Counted from the first letter of the stretch, positions 1 through 8,456 are shown. The stretch: 9,841 nucleotides of DNA from Bdellovibrionales bacterium RBG_16_40_8 (GCA_001769925.1 MEPT01000108.1:1-9841); one strand, 5' to 3'. The notes: generated from the letters alone by a model not told the origin. Made by a program: numbers and translations.

Positions 1-3000
1 ATGGGTATTGTTACATTGCCAGCAATTGCTGGTGCTACAGCTGTACAACCAGCAGCAGCCGGAGTCCAGTCTGTGCAACTTTTCACCGAAGCGCCGCTTG
101 TGCAATAGTATGCCGATAGTGTGCCACCAACATAGGTCGTGCCACTAGTGAGACTATCTACGATGTCACTAACATCATAAGCCGTAGCTAAATAGCTACC
201 GGTGTTGGTGACAAGAATATTATAGCCAACTGTTTCGTTCATGCTAATCGGCACAGAAGCAGTCGTGGCTGCAGTTGCACATTTTGTGACTGTAAGCTTT
301 GGGGTGTAAACACTTGTAGCAGCGTTTGTTGAAGAGACCGCAAGTGTTCCGCCTGCGTTTGGGTTTGCCCAGTAGTAATCAGCGCGAATGGTTTTTGCGC
401 CGCTACTAGCTGCAGCATCGATGATACCGTTTAAAGCATCGAAAATAACATTTTCATTTGCGGCACTCGAGTAGCCATTAATAACTTTGCCAAAATTTAT
501 GCGTAGATTGCCACTTGCAATCGAAAGGCTCGTAGCTTTTGTTGGGTCGTTAGCAAAACAAATATTATTAATAAAAGTTGCTGCATTTATCATGCAGTAG
601 TAGGTAGTAGCATTAATAGTCTGTGTAAAAACTGTCATGTTGATTGTGGCGTCGCTAGTTGCGTTAAAGGTCACAAAACTATTATCAACTACGTCTACGT
701 AAAATCCGTTTGAAGTACCTTCAGGTACGGTCAAAGTAACACGAACATCAATGTCATCACCAGGTAGTGGATTTGCGGGTGCTGTGATACTTGTAACAGT
801 TATTGTTGGATTTTTTAAAGTCGTTGTTGCTTGATCAAATTTTGGTGGAAAGGTGATCCCACCGTTAGTCCAAGTGAATTTGCCCTCGGTAGTTATGAGC
901 TGAGCTGGCTGTGTTGTAAGTGACAATCTGACATCAAAACTAATTGTGCACGTGTCACCTTGATTGATATCAACATTTGAAACGATAACTTGAGCTTGGT
1001 CTGAGGCTGTTGCTACAGGCGCTCCGCAACCAACGCTAGTAGAAAAATTATAAGCACAATCTAACCCACCGCCTTGTGTACAAGAAGTTGGGTTGTTTGG
1101 CGCTTCGTAACCAGATGGCAGAATAACAATAAGCACCCCATCTTGAGCTGTACCGGTGCCGTTATTAGTAAGACTTGTTGTAAACGTATTAATAGCATCA
1201 GCATCAACTCCGGTTAAATTACCAGAGGTGATAGTGCCATTGATATCATTAGTAGCTGTTATATTAAATGAGTTAAGTGTTATTTCAGGAGTATCAGAAA
1301 TAAACCCTACAGCACCTAATTTAGTGTCGACAGTGGAGCCTGAGCTATCAAGAAAGGAAAAAAACGAAGTGTTTGCAAATTCATAATTATCTTTTGATGG
1401 GTCAGTTGTGGCCGCAGATGCAAAATAAATTTCAATTACGACATCTGAAGAGCCAGGGGCGATATTAAAATCAATAAAATCAAATTGTACTTTACCGTTA
1501 GCGGCATCACAGGTAGCAGTTATATCACCAGACACAAGGCCTAAATCATTGGTGCCGAACGTCCACTTACCATCAGTAAGTGCGCTAGCTGCAACTGCTG
1601 CATATGAAAAACACCCTCCAGGGAGTTTTATAATTGGTCCGGGCAGATAGTCGGCAATACTAAAATTTTCACCACCGCCATCGGGTACAACAATACGCAA
1701 TTTAAAAACGATAAGGTCACTCTCGCCAATGTTGTATGGCGCAGTACCTGCGCTTGCGCCATTGATGTGGGTTAAAGTTTTTGTATATGAGGTGATGGGT
1801 ACAATAGTTGCCGTTGAGGTAAGTGGTAATTCGGCGCCAAAATTATAATTGCCGCCTTGGCCGACAATGTTGGTGGTTACACTATTTACAATATCTTTGA
1901 TGCTATCTCCAGTATCGACACTGCCACCAGCACCAGAAAATGTTTCGTTAATAGTGGTGCGATAAATCATTGTAACTTTTGTTGCGCGATCAGCAGCGCC
2001 AAATGAATTTGCGCCCTGAAGAATACCATCTGCGAGCCCAAAAAAGACATCATTCATTGCCGCATCTAAATTTAGGGCAATAGTTGTTTGCCCTCCACCA
2101 ATGGGCGTTATTACCAAATGTCCTCTTGTCTCTAGGTTTGCCTCTGACATGTTTGCTGAAGAGGTGTCTTCTGCAACAGTTACTGATAGGCTGCCATCAA
2201 CGTAGGTTTGTCCGTCTTGTAAAGTGTCAGCGATCAGCACATTTTCAAATTGAAAATAATCTGAAATCGCCATTTGAAAAGTCCACTCCACAGTATCGCC
2301 TGGAGAAAAACTAGCTTTTCCTCCCGCTGCTTCAATTGCGACAAGTGCTGATTTAACCACATGAATAGAGCGCTGCTCAAATGTGACAGGGGTTGTGGGC
2401 GTAATAGCGCCAGTTTGTGTAGAATTAAACGTAACGTTATTGGTTGCCGTAGTTTTAGCGCCTGTTGCAGCGTTAATAATTGGTGTTCCGGCATCATTTA
2501 ATTGACGAATGTAACCGCTATAGATAACAGAAATATCGGCATTAACGCTTGCATATGTTATCGAAACAGTACCGCCATTAGCGCTAGTCGCATTTGGCGT
2601 AAACGAACAACTAGATGGTGCTGGGTTTACAGTTATTTGCGAGCAATTGCCAGGATCTGAAATCACAAACGAATCAGGTAATACATCAGTTAATGTAACA
2701 CTGCTAAGCGTTTGCCCTGCAGCAACGTCGATAGCTATATTTACGCTAATTGGTGATTTAGGGCCCGTGCCCATAGGTGATGTCGGCGTACTTGTAGTGG
2801 TAACATATGCATACTTAGGAGAAATAGTTTTTGAAGTAGTGCCGCTACAAAGTGTATCACCAGTGCCGCCACAAGATTTAGCAGCACCATTTTCAAGTGC
2901 ACCGTATGCAAATATAGTTCGCACACTGGTAACAGAAAAGCTTGCAGCAGCAGCTGCGCTTACGCGAATTTGACAACTTATTGTTGGCTGCCCAGGGGTT

Positions 3001-3383
3001 AATTGTGCCACTGGCGGTACAACAAAAACAACTTTCTGCCCGCCGCCTAAAGCTATACTTTCACTAGTGTATGGGTCAATTGAGGGATTTGTACTACTTG
3101 AAGTGATTTGCGGAGTACCGATGCCGCCGCAATTGTCCTCATTTAGCGGATTTGAAAGTTGTGAAGGCAAAATAAAGCGAAAGTACGGAAAGTAACCAAT
3201 TTGGTTGCCAGTATTATCCATTGTTAAAGTTAGAATCACATTTTCAGTACGTTTTGGATTTGCATTTGAGTTGATAGAAATAGTCAGTGTTGGCGCAGCC
3301 CATAAAAGACCAGGCAGAGCTAAGCCAAGTAATAAAATTAAAATAATAAAAATATTATTTATATTTAATTTTTTTATTTCGAT
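1..3383 (-). CDS. Giant secreted surface protein with DUF11-like repeats (3' end outside window)
   Basis: The frame is open from codon 3383-3381 to the window edge, giving at least 1,127 residues with no C-terminus in view. Residues 1 to about 30 form a Sec signal peptide: a basic start (EIKKLNINN), a hydrophobic core (IFIILILLLGLALPGLL) and a likely cut near LWA|AP. The rest is Thr/Ser/Asn/Gly-rich beta-sandwich sequence with recurring DUF11-type blocks, beginning at about residues 195, 340, 535, 705, 858 and 1028. Diagnostic pieces are VTLTDVLPDSF, FSPGDTVEWTF, IADTLQDGQTYVDGSL and VGYNILVTNTGSY followed by SGTTYVGGTL. Paired Cys residues recur, which suggests disulfides outside the cytoplasm. 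A surface, adhesin or stalk-like role is inferred from the family; the actual function is unknown. The start is unusual: an in-frame TAA lies six codons upstream, and the first in-frame GTG (3239) and ATG (3221) fall after the signal peptide. I chose ATC at 3383, 9 nt after an AAAAGGAG SD. Confidence 0.8.
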   Translation of the reverse strand, partial: MEIKKLNINNIFIILILLLGLALPGLLWAAPTLTISINSNANPKRTENVILTLTMDNTGNQIGYFPYFRFILPSQLSNPLNEDNCGGIGTPQITSSSTNPSIDPYTSESIALGGGQKVVFVVPPVAQLTPGQPTISCQIRVSAAAAASFSVTSVRTIFAYGALENGAAKSCGGTGDTLCSGTTSKTISPKYAYVTTTSTPTSPMGTGPKSPISVNIAIDVAAGQTLSSVTLTDVLPDSFVISDPGNCSQITVNPAPSSCSFTPNATSANGGTVSITYASVNADISVIYSGYIRQLNDAGTPIINAATGAKTTATNNVTFNSTQTGAITPTTPVTFEQRSIHVVKSALVAIEAAGGKASFSPGDTVEWTFQMAISDYFQFENVLIADTLQDGQTYVDGSLSVTVAEDTSSANMSEANLETRGHLVITPIGGGQTTIALNLDAAMNDVFFGLADGILQGANSFGAADRATKVTMIYRTTINETFSGAGGSVDTGDSIKDIVNSVTTNIVGQGGNYNFGAELPLTSTATIVPITSYTKTLTHINGASAGTAPYNIGESDLIVFKLRIVVPDGGGENFSIADYLPGPIIKLPGGCFSYAAVAASALTDGKWTFGTNDLGLVSGDITATCDAANGKVQFDFIDFNIAPGSSDVVIEIYFASAATTDPSKDNYEFANTSFFSFLDSSGSTVDTKLGAVGFISDTPEITLNSFNITATNDINGTITSGNLTGVDADAINTFTTSLTNNGTGTAQDGVLIVILPSGYEAPNNPTSCTQGGGLDCAYNFSTSVGCGAPVATASDQAQVIVSNVDINQGDTCTISFDVRLSLTTQPAQLITTEGKFTWTNGGITFPPKFDQATTTLKNPTITVTSITAPANPLPGDDIDVRVTLTVPEGTSNGFYVDVVDNSFVTFNATSDATINMTVFTQTINATTYYCMINAATFINNICFANDPTKATSLSIASGNLRINFGKVINGYSSAANENVIFDALNGIIDAAASSGAKTIRADYYWANPNAGGTLAVSSTNAATSVYTPKLTVTKCATAATTASVPISMNETVGYNILVTNTGSYLATAYDVSDIVDSLTSGTTYVGGTLSAYYCTSGASVKSCTDWTPAAAGCTAVAPAIAGNVTIP

Positions 3384-3386
3384 AAA

Positions 3387-3408
3387 AACTGGCTCCTTTT
3401 AACCAGTT
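3387..3408 (-). promoter_or_regulatory. Hairpin presenting the SD of the giant surface protein gene
   Basis: On the minus strand, AACTGG (3408-3403) pairs perfectly with CCAGTT (3392-3387). The 10-nt loop contains the SD AAAAGGAG (3400-3393). The 3' arm runs into five consecutive T residues (3388-3384), so the structure resembles a short intrinsic terminator placed just before the start codon. The stem and SD are seen directly; any role in translation control or attenuation is inferred. Confidence 0.5.
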
Positions 3409-3496
3409 ATGTTATCGACGCAAAACAGTATGTTATTTAAATTTTGAGTGGATTTCTGACTTACATTGAGACAGTTTCGTGTTTAATTAATCTAAA

Positions 3497-3511
3497 CTAG
3501 ACCTTTTCTAG
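3497..3511 (-). terminator. Weak candidate terminator after pntB
   Basis: On the minus strand CTAGA, then a 5-nt loop AAAGG, then TCTAG form a 5-bp stem about 50 nt after the pntB stop, followed by TTTAGATTAATT. The stem is short and AT-rich and the T-run is interrupted, so termination here is uncertain and read-through into the surface protein gene is possible. Confidence 0.25.
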
Positions 3512-3560
3512 ATCATGTTATTAATAAGCTTATGTAGGGTCTTACCACTTTTGCCGTGAT

Positions 3561-4958
3561 CTATGACTGCGTGCTAAGTCCGGCGAGAATTTCATCCATT
3601 CTGGTTTTGGCATCGCCAAAAAGCATGTGGGTGTTTTCTTTGTAGAATAGTGGATTGTCGATGCCAGCATAACCTGTGGCCATACTGCGCTTTGAGACGA
3701 TTACATTTTTTGCGCGCCAAACTTCAAGCACCGGCATGCCGGCAATTGGGCTACAGGGATCTTCAAGGGCTGCTGGATTTACAATATCATTGGCGCCAAT
3801 TACAATTACCACGTCGGTATCGGCAAAATCTTTGTTAATTTCGTCCATTTCAAAAACTATATCGTAAGGAACTTTCGCTTCTGCCAGAAGCACATTCATA
3901 TGCCCCGGCATACGCCCGGCAACAGGGTGAATGGCAAAGCGCATATTAACACCGCGTTTTCGCAAAATATTCGCGATTTCATTAATAATATGCTGGGCAT
4001 GTGATACGGCCATTCCGTAACCAGGAACAATTATGACGCTTTGACTGTCTTTAATCATATCAGCTGTATCGCTAGCTGAAATAGGTGTTACTTCTCCATG
4101 TATTTGTATTTGGCTACTCACAGATGTGGTGCCAAAGCCGCCAGCAATAACACTTAAAAAATTTCGATTCATTGCCCGACACATTATATAAGATAAGATT
4201 GCGCCACTTGAGCCCACAAGAGCGCCGGTTATAATTAAAAGATTATTAGAAAGCATAAATCCGGTAGCGGCGGCAGCCCACCCTGAATAGCTATTAAGCA
4301 TGCTGACCACAACCGGCATATCAGCGCCACCAATAGCCATAACCATATGCACACCGAAAATAAGCGCAAGACCTGTCATAATCGAAAGTGCGATTAAACC
4401 AGTTTGAAAGTCTTCAGTAGTTATAAACCAATAACCAATAATAATAATTGAAATATCAATAGTTAAATTTAACCAATGTCTGGCTGGTAGAAGAAGTGGT
4501 TTGCCAGAAATTTTTTCGCTTAATTTACCAAACGCCACTATTGAGCCAGAAAATGTAATTGCACCGATAAAAATACCTAAATAAACCTCAATATCGTGAA
4601 TAATTTTTTCAGCCCCTGCTAAATTTGCAATCGGTTCTAAAAAATTATTAAACCCAACAAGAACTGCCGCAAGCCCGACAAAGCTATGCAAAATAGCAAC
4701 TAACTCTGGCATTGCAGTCATTTTTACGCGATTTGCCACAAAAGTTCCGATAATGCCGCCAACTAACATTGCCGGTAATACCGTTACATACGAATGAGTC
4801 TTTAAGCTAAAAACTGTTATTATAATGGCAATCGCCATGCCGATTACGCCATAGTAATTTCCTCGCCGAGAGGTCTCAGGGTGACTTAATCCGCCTAGGC
4901 TTAAAATAAAAAGAATTCCAGCACCAAGATAACATGTAGTGAGAAGTCCTGCTGACAT
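3561..4958 (-). CDS. pntB: NAD(P) transhydrogenase subunit beta
   Basis: Beta subunit of the proton-translocating transhydrogenase of the inner membrane, which drives NADH + NADP+ to NAD+ + NADPH with inward proton flow. The 465 residues match the usual length (462 in E. coli). Residues 1 to about 260 hold the many membrane helices of domain II. The residues known as critical in the E. coli enzyme fall at identical numbers: His91 (ILHSFVG), Ser139, Asp213 (GGADMP) and Asn222 (MLNSYSG). Domain III, about residues 290-465, binds NADP(H). It carries [11 protein letters not shown] (312-322), [10 protein letters not shown] (386-395) and [16 protein letters not shown] (423-438), the last including the Lys-Arg pair that selects the NADP 2'-phosphate. 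ATG start, 9 nt after the pntA stop, with an AGGGG SD that overlaps that stop codon, so translation is probably coupled. Intact and confident. Confidence 0.97.
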   Translation of the reverse strand: MSAGLLTTCYLGAGILFILSLGGLSHPETSRRGNYYGVIGMAIAIIITVFSLKTHSYVTVLPAMLVGGIIGTFVANRVKMTAMPELVAILHSFVGLAAVLVGFNNFLEPIANLAGAEKIIHDIEVYLGIFIGAITFSGSIVAFGKLSEKISGKPLLLPARHWLNLTIDISIIIIGYWFITTEDFQTGLIALSIMTGLALIFGVHMVMAIGGADMPVVVSMLNSYSGWAAAATGFMLSNNLLIITGALVGSSGAILSYIMCRAMNRNFLSVIAGGFGTTSVSSQIQIHGEVTPISASDTADMIKDSQSVIIVPGYGMAVSHAQHIINEIANILRKRGVNMRFAIHPVAGRMPGHMNVLLAEAKVPYDIVFEMDEINKDFADTDVVIVIGANDIVNPAALEDPCSPIAGMPVLEVWRAKNVIVSKRSMATGYAGIDNPLFYKENTHMLFGDAKTRMDEILAGLSTQS

Positions 4959-4959
4959 T

Positions 4960-4974
4960 AAAGCCCCTTACTTT
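4960..4974 (-). promoter_or_regulatory. pntB ribosome-binding site in a small hairpin loop
   Basis: On the minus strand AAAG (4974-4971) can pair with CTTT (4963-4960). The 7-nt loop carries both the pntA stop codon TAA and the AGGGG SD of pntB. The stem is only 4 bp, so it is probably weak. It is listed because stronger versions of the same arrangement precede two other genes in the window. Confidence 0.3.
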
Positions 4975-6521
4975 GTAAACATTTTGAGCATACGATGGGT
5001 AACGACAAATCCACCGACAATATTTATAGTTGAAATTAAAATTGCAATACCGGCTAAGATTTGCACCACATAATTGCTTGAAGAAATTTGTAAAAGTGCG
5101 CCCAGTGCTATAATGCCACTTATAGCATTAGTCACACTCATAAGTGGCGTATGCAAAGAGGCAGTTACATTCCATACCACCATATAGCCGACAAAGCAGG
5201 CCAAAACAAAAACAGTGAGTTGCGAAACAAAAGTGGCGGGCGCAAATTGCCCAACTACAAACAACATAATTGCAGCAATTAGCAAAATTAAAAATGGAGA
5301 GGTGCGTTTTTTAGGCTTTGCGGCAGCTACGGTTGCGGCTGGCATTTTGTCAGTTGTTTTTGCTGGGGCCATAGTTAGAGTTGGCGCTGGTGGCGGCCAG
5401 GTTATTTCGCCATTTTTTACCACTACAGTGCCACGAATAACCTCGTCATTCATGTCTATATTGATAACGCCATTTTTTTCTGGACACAATTCTTCAAGTA
5501 GTCGCCAAAGGTTATTTGCATATAGCTGACTTGATTGTCGCGCCAATCTACTCGGAAGATCAGTATAGCCAATCAATGTGACCCCATGTTTAACCACCAC
5601 TTGCCCGGCCTCAGTTAATTCGCAATTACCACCTTGTTCGGCGGCCATATCAACAATTACGCTGCCAGATTTCATTGATTTCACCATATCGGCAGTTACT
5701 AGTAGCGGGGCAGGGCGGCCGGGTATAAGTGCTGTAGTAATAATTATGTCTACTTCAAGAGCTTGTTTGGCAAAAAGCTCCATCTCTGCTTTTACAAAAG
5801 CCTCGCTCATTTGTTTGGCATAACCGCCAGTGCCAGAACCTTCTTCTGCAAAATTTAGCTCGAGAAATTCTGCTCCCATGCTGAGTACTTGTTCTTTTAC
5901 CTCAGGCCGAGTATCAAATCCGCGAACCACAGCCCCTAATCCGTTTGCCGTAGCAATTGCAGAAAGGCCTGCTACTCCTGCGCCAATAACAAGAACCTTA
6001 GCCGGAGGAACTTTGCCAGCTGCAGTAATTTGCCCGGTAAAAAATCTGCCAAAATGATGGGCGGCTTCTATAATAGCGCGGTAACCAGCAATATTTGCCA
6101 TTGAACTTAAAGCGTCAAGTTTTTGCGCTCGAGAAATTCGTGGTACTGAATCCATTGCAAAAACATTTATTTTCGCTTCTGCCATTTTTTTCATTAGATC
6201 TGAGTTTTGTCCTGGCCAAATAAAACTAACTAGCGTTTGTCCTTCTTTCATAAGGGCCACTTCATGAACCCTCAGTGTTGGATGCATTTCAGGAGCGCGA
6301 ACTTTAAGAATAATATCTGATGATTCCCATAACATTTTTGGGTTATCAACAAGCTCACAACCAATCGCCTTATATTCAGTATCTGGTATACCTGCTGCCT
6401 CACCAGCGGCACATTCAACAGCGACAATAAACCCTAATTTTTTAAATTTTTCGATTACATCTGGTGTAGCTGCTACTCTTTTTTCACCAGGGTGGATCTC
6501 TTTAATTATACCTATTTTCAT
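4968..6521 (-). CDS. pntA: NAD(P) transhydrogenase subunit alpha
   Basis: Alpha subunit that binds NAD(H) and supplies part of the membrane domain; it works with the PntB encoded immediately downstream. The 517 residues make it the one-piece alpha form (510 in E. coli), not the split PntAA/PntAB type. Residues 1 to about 375 form the soluble domain I, related to alanine dehydrogenase. It begins MKIGIIKEIHPGEKRVAATP and has the PRISRAQKLDALSSMANIAG segment (127-146), the dinucleotide-binding GAGVAGL (180-186) with Asp203 at the end of the next strand, TALIPGRPAP (263-272) and VIVDMAAEQGGNCE (288-301). A Pro/Ala/Lys linker (about 377-406) leads to four membrane helices at about 409-425, 432-450, 463-483 and 486-506. 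The ATG fits the family N-terminus exactly, though no good SD precedes it. It lies 59 nt after the MBL gene on the same strand. Intact and confident. Confidence 0.97.
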   Translation of the reverse strand: MKIGIIKEIHPGEKRVAATPDVIEKFKKLGFIVAVECAAGEAAGIPDTEYKAIGCELVDNPKMLWESSDIILKVRAPEMHPTLRVHEVALMKEGQTLVSFIWPGQNSDLMKKMAEAKINVFAMDSVPRISRAQKLDALSSMANIAGYRAIIEAAHHFGRFFTGQITAAGKVPPAKVLVIGAGVAGLSAIATANGLGAVVRGFDTRPEVKEQVLSMGAEFLELNFAEEGSGTGGYAKQMSEAFVKAEMELFAKQALEVDIIITTALIPGRPAPLLVTADMVKSMKSGSVIVDMAAEQGGNCELTEAGQVVVKHGVTLIGYTDLPSRLARQSSQLYANNLWRLLEELCPEKNGVINIDMNDEVIRGTVVVKNGEITWPPPAPTLTMAPAKTTDKMPAATVAAAKPKKRTSPFLILLIAAIMLFVVGQFAPATFVSQLTVFVLACFVGYMVVWNVTASLHTPLMSVTNAISGIIALGALLQISSSNYVVQILAGIAILISTINIVGGFVVTHRMLKMFTK

Positions 6522-6580
6522 GATGGTTAATATCTGTCAAAAAAAAGGAGTCTTGGCAAACTAAAATTGATTTTATGTAA
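6522..6580 (-). other. Short spacer upstream of pntA with a T8 tract
   Basis: The minus strand carries CTCC followed by eight T residues (6546-6539) and then GACAG. There is no paired stem before the T-tract, so it does not qualify as an intrinsic terminator. A TTGCCA / GATATT pair is a poor promoter match (spacing about 19). Transcription from the ComEC genes into pntAB is therefore possible but not shown. Confidence 0.3.
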
Positions 6581-7318
6581 TTACATTTCGTAGGACAAAT
6601 TGCCCCATAATTCAGTGGCTATAAGAGGTAGTCCGCGGCGAATAAGTCTTTGTGCGGTATCAGCATGTGGATGGCCATAGCGTTTTTTGCGGGCAGAGCA
6701 TATGGTTTGCCTGAGATATGAAAGTTTCGCCAAGAGATTATCGCCAGTACTATAGCGGCTACCGTGATGGCCAAGAATTAGTAGAGTAATATTTAAGTTA
6801 GATATTTTATGCGACCAGTAGTGCTCGGCGCTGGTAGTCGAGTCTCCTGGAATAAGCGTATATCTATTAGAACTTTTAAGTAAAAAAACGCGACTTAGAT
6901 CGTTTGCATTTTTCTTTTTAAAATAAGTTATTGAAATATCCTCTACTAGTTCTGAATTAAATGTGCAAAGCGGCAGGCTAGTTATTAGTCGGCGTTTTTT
7001 TTCATTTAAGGTTTCGCGCGGGAGTTCATGAAGACACAGATTAGCTAGATTTTTTTTTCCCCAGGGAATAAAACGAATATGATCCAGATCGGCGTGAGAG
7101 AGAAAAAGTGAATTTTTTTTATCGCGACATAATTTTTGAATAAAGCGTGTTGGCGCCGATTCACCACCCATATCAAAGTGTAAACAATTTTGCTCTTTAA
7201 CCCATGTAATCCACTGACCTTGCCCTACTCTCCATACATATAAACGTGAGGGCAGAGCGTTTTCAATACGCGAAGAAAATAATATAAGAAATATAAAAAC
7301 AAAAATTAAGTCTTTCAA
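6581..7318 (-). CDS. ComEC-type metallo-beta-lactamase domain protein (separate C-terminal half of ComEC)
   Basis: This 245-residue protein matches the C-terminal MBL domain of ComEC/Rec2, thought to degrade one DNA strand or process DNA during uptake. In order it has a hydrophobic N-terminal segment (4-15) that should anchor or export it, VGQGQW (31-36), the metal site SHADLDH (74-80: His75, Asp77, Asp79, His80), PGD (157-159), GHHGS (183-187) and the ComEC-specific YGHPH (214-218). All expected metal ligands appear present, so activity is plausible. The start is TTG at 7318. An in-frame TAA lies two codons upstream of it, and the next in-frame ATG (residue 50) is inside the domain. TTGA is shared with the stop of the upstream gene (4-nt overlap), and there is no SD, which points to termination-reinitiation coupling. 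An isolated ComEC MBL domain is less usual than the fused protein. Confidence 0.85.
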   Translation of the reverse strand: MKDLIFVFIFLILFSSRIENALPSRLYVWRVGQGQWITWVKEQNCLHFDMGGESAPTRFIQKLCRDKKNSLFLSHADLDHIRFIPWGKKNLANLCLHELPRETLNEKKRRLITSLPLCTFNSELVEDISITYFKKKNANDLSRVFLLKSSNRYTLIPGDSTTSAEHYWSHKISNLNITLLILGHHGSRYSTGDNLLAKLSYLRQTICSARKKRYGHPHADTAQRLIRRGLPLIATELWGNLSYEM

Positions 7319-8217
7319 TGTGTGTTAAGTGCCATACGCCTGCGCATATTACGCAAGATAAAATAAATAATGATTTGAGCAAAAAAAATATAAAACCATG
7401 ACAGTAGAAATATAGTTTTGGTTGTGGCGTTTTGACTTGGAATTTCAAGAGCAATAACGGTTGTTACCTTATCAACTGCCAGCCAAAATAAATCTACTAA
7501 ATAGACAGCAGGGCTAAAGGCAAATGCAACAACACAAAGTGGTAAAAGAATAAAACCTAGAAGTGGCGCCACTAGCCAATTGATAAGGCTAGTAATAGGG
7601 TGCATGGGTTGCAGACTATAAACAATAGGAATAAGACCTAAAAAAATAACTATATGTTTTCGCAAACTTGATTTTACGGGTAAAGAAACATAAAGAGCGG
7701 CGCTCCAACTCATTACAAACGATAAAGAATTTAACCACGCTGGGAACAGAAGTAGCGTTACAATCCCTGAAGCTAACGTCAAATTATGACCAGACCAAAA
7801 AAGTTTCGACTCTTCATTTATTTTACGTAACATAAAACTTATCATTGCGCGCATAACTGGGGCTGCAACATTGCAAATAAGCGTAAATATTATAAGCGCT
7901 ATGAATATCAGCCACTCACCAGGTTTACCGAGTGGCTTAAAAATATAAAGTAGCAGTATCTCTATAAATATAAGATGCGACCCTGAAACAACTAATAGGT
8001 GATAAAGCCCGACAGCTCGAAGGTGTGCAGTGATTTGACTCATTGCGGGGTCAGCACCGCATACCATAGCTGAATAAAGCGGGCGGTATGTTGATTCAGA
8101 TGGTGATAGATCAAGACAGAATCGGTGAGCGAATCCAGCCCACGATGCCATATAATTATGCATACAAGAATCAATTAGTATCCCAAGAAATGTGATAGCA
8201 AAAATAGTTTTCCACAC
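7315..8217 (-). CDS. comEC: ComEC/Rec2-type competence membrane channel domain
   Basis: This 300-residue polytopic membrane protein matches the 'Competence' domain of ComEC, the inner-membrane channel that carries single-stranded DNA into the cytoplasm. Visible motifs are AVGLYHLLVVSGSHL (68-82, family form GL.HLLAVSGLH), AAPVMRAMISFML (118-130, family PxxRA) and FPAWLNSLSFVMSWSAAL (158-175, family DPxxLxxxGFQLSFxA). Several further helices extend to residue 288. It ends in a basic RNMRRRMALNTH tail and overlaps the MBL gene by 4 nt. The start is GTG at 8217: an in-frame TAG lies two codons upstream, so it cannot extend, and no clear SD is present. Compared with usual ComEC (about 700-800 aa, OB-fold + channel + MBL) this pair lacks the N-terminal OB-fold domain. 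It may be a reduced competence protein or a decayed one; both halves look undamaged. Confidence 0.8.
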   Translation of the reverse strand: MWKTIFAITFLGILIDSCMHNYMASWAGFAHRFCLDLSPSESTYRPLYSAMVCGADPAMSQITAHLRAVGLYHLLVVSGSHLIFIEILLLYIFKPLGKPGEWLIFIALIIFTLICNVAAPVMRAMISFMLRKINEESKLFWSGHNLTLASGIVTLLLFPAWLNSLSFVMSWSAALYVSLPVKSSLRKHIVIFLGLIPIVYSLQPMHPITSLINWLVAPLLGFILLPLCVVAFAFSPAVYLVDLFWLAVDKVTTVIALEIPSQNATTKTIFLLSWFYIFFAQIIIYFILRNMRRRMALNTH

Positions 8218-8317
8218 AAGCTAGTCACAATGCACATTTGCGGCCAGTATCAGCTCAAAATTAACCATTACAGAGGTTTTAAGATTGGACGGATCCGGAA
8301 CGTTTTTGAATTTAAGG

Positions 8318-8336
8318 AACCTTGTCGGACAAAGTT
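8318..8336. promoter_or_regulatory. 19-bp operator-like near-palindrome
   Basis: AAC-C-TTGTC-G-GACAA-A-GTT: the 9-nt arms match at eight of nine positions around a central G. It lies roughly 20 to 40 bp downstream of the candidate -10 for comEC, a common place for a repressor to bind. The symmetry is seen directly; the regulator is unknown. Confidence 0.4.
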
Positions 8337-8355
8337 AAGAAATTGCGCTAATTTG

Positions 8356-8383
8356 AATATATCGTGTAATATTATGTAGTTAA
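8356..8383 (-). promoter_or_regulatory. Candidate promoter for the comEC-like operon
   Basis: On the minus strand, TTAACT (8383-8378, 4 of 6 to TTGACA) and TATATT (8361-8356, 5 of 6 to TATAAT) are spaced by 16 nt, about 140 bp before the GTG start. This is a pattern match in AT-rich DNA only. Confidence 0.35.
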
Positions 8384-8456
8384 CGGTGTATATGTATTGA
8401 GCAATTCGCTTAAAACCATGCCTGATCGACAGTCCAAGGTCTAGGTTCAGTAACAT

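Larger units (their letters stand above)
3384..3560 (-). other. Intergenic leader between pntB and the surface protein gene
   Basis: This 177-bp gap has no plausible gene. It must hold the end of the pnt transcript and probably a promoter for the giant gene. No convincing -35/-10 pair stands out. It contains a weak hairpin at 3497-3511 and the SD hairpin at 3387-3408. Confidence 0.5.

Noticed and set aside
1156..3402. Several plus- and minus-strand frames of 61 to 108 codons inside the surface protein gene
   Set aside because: They are shadows of the long minus-strand coding frame. Their sequences are low-complexity antisense or frame-shifted translations without family motifs.
3650..6057. 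Plus-strand frames of 62 to 104 codons opposite pntA and pntB
   Set aside because: They lie antisense to well-conserved enzyme genes and show no independent coding evidence.
6535..6540. TTGACA on the minus strand just before pntA as a -35 box
   Set aside because: A matching -10 at normal spacing would fall inside the pntA coding sequence after the ATG; the only TATAAT-like stretch there is about 24 nt away.
6539..6546. T8 run on the minus strand as an intrinsic terminator before pntA
   Set aside because: No GC-rich inverted repeat precedes the T-run.
7263..7454. A 63-codon minus-strand frame across the comEC/MBL junction
   Set aside because: It is in a third frame over the two real overlapping genes and is just hydrophobic shadow sequence.
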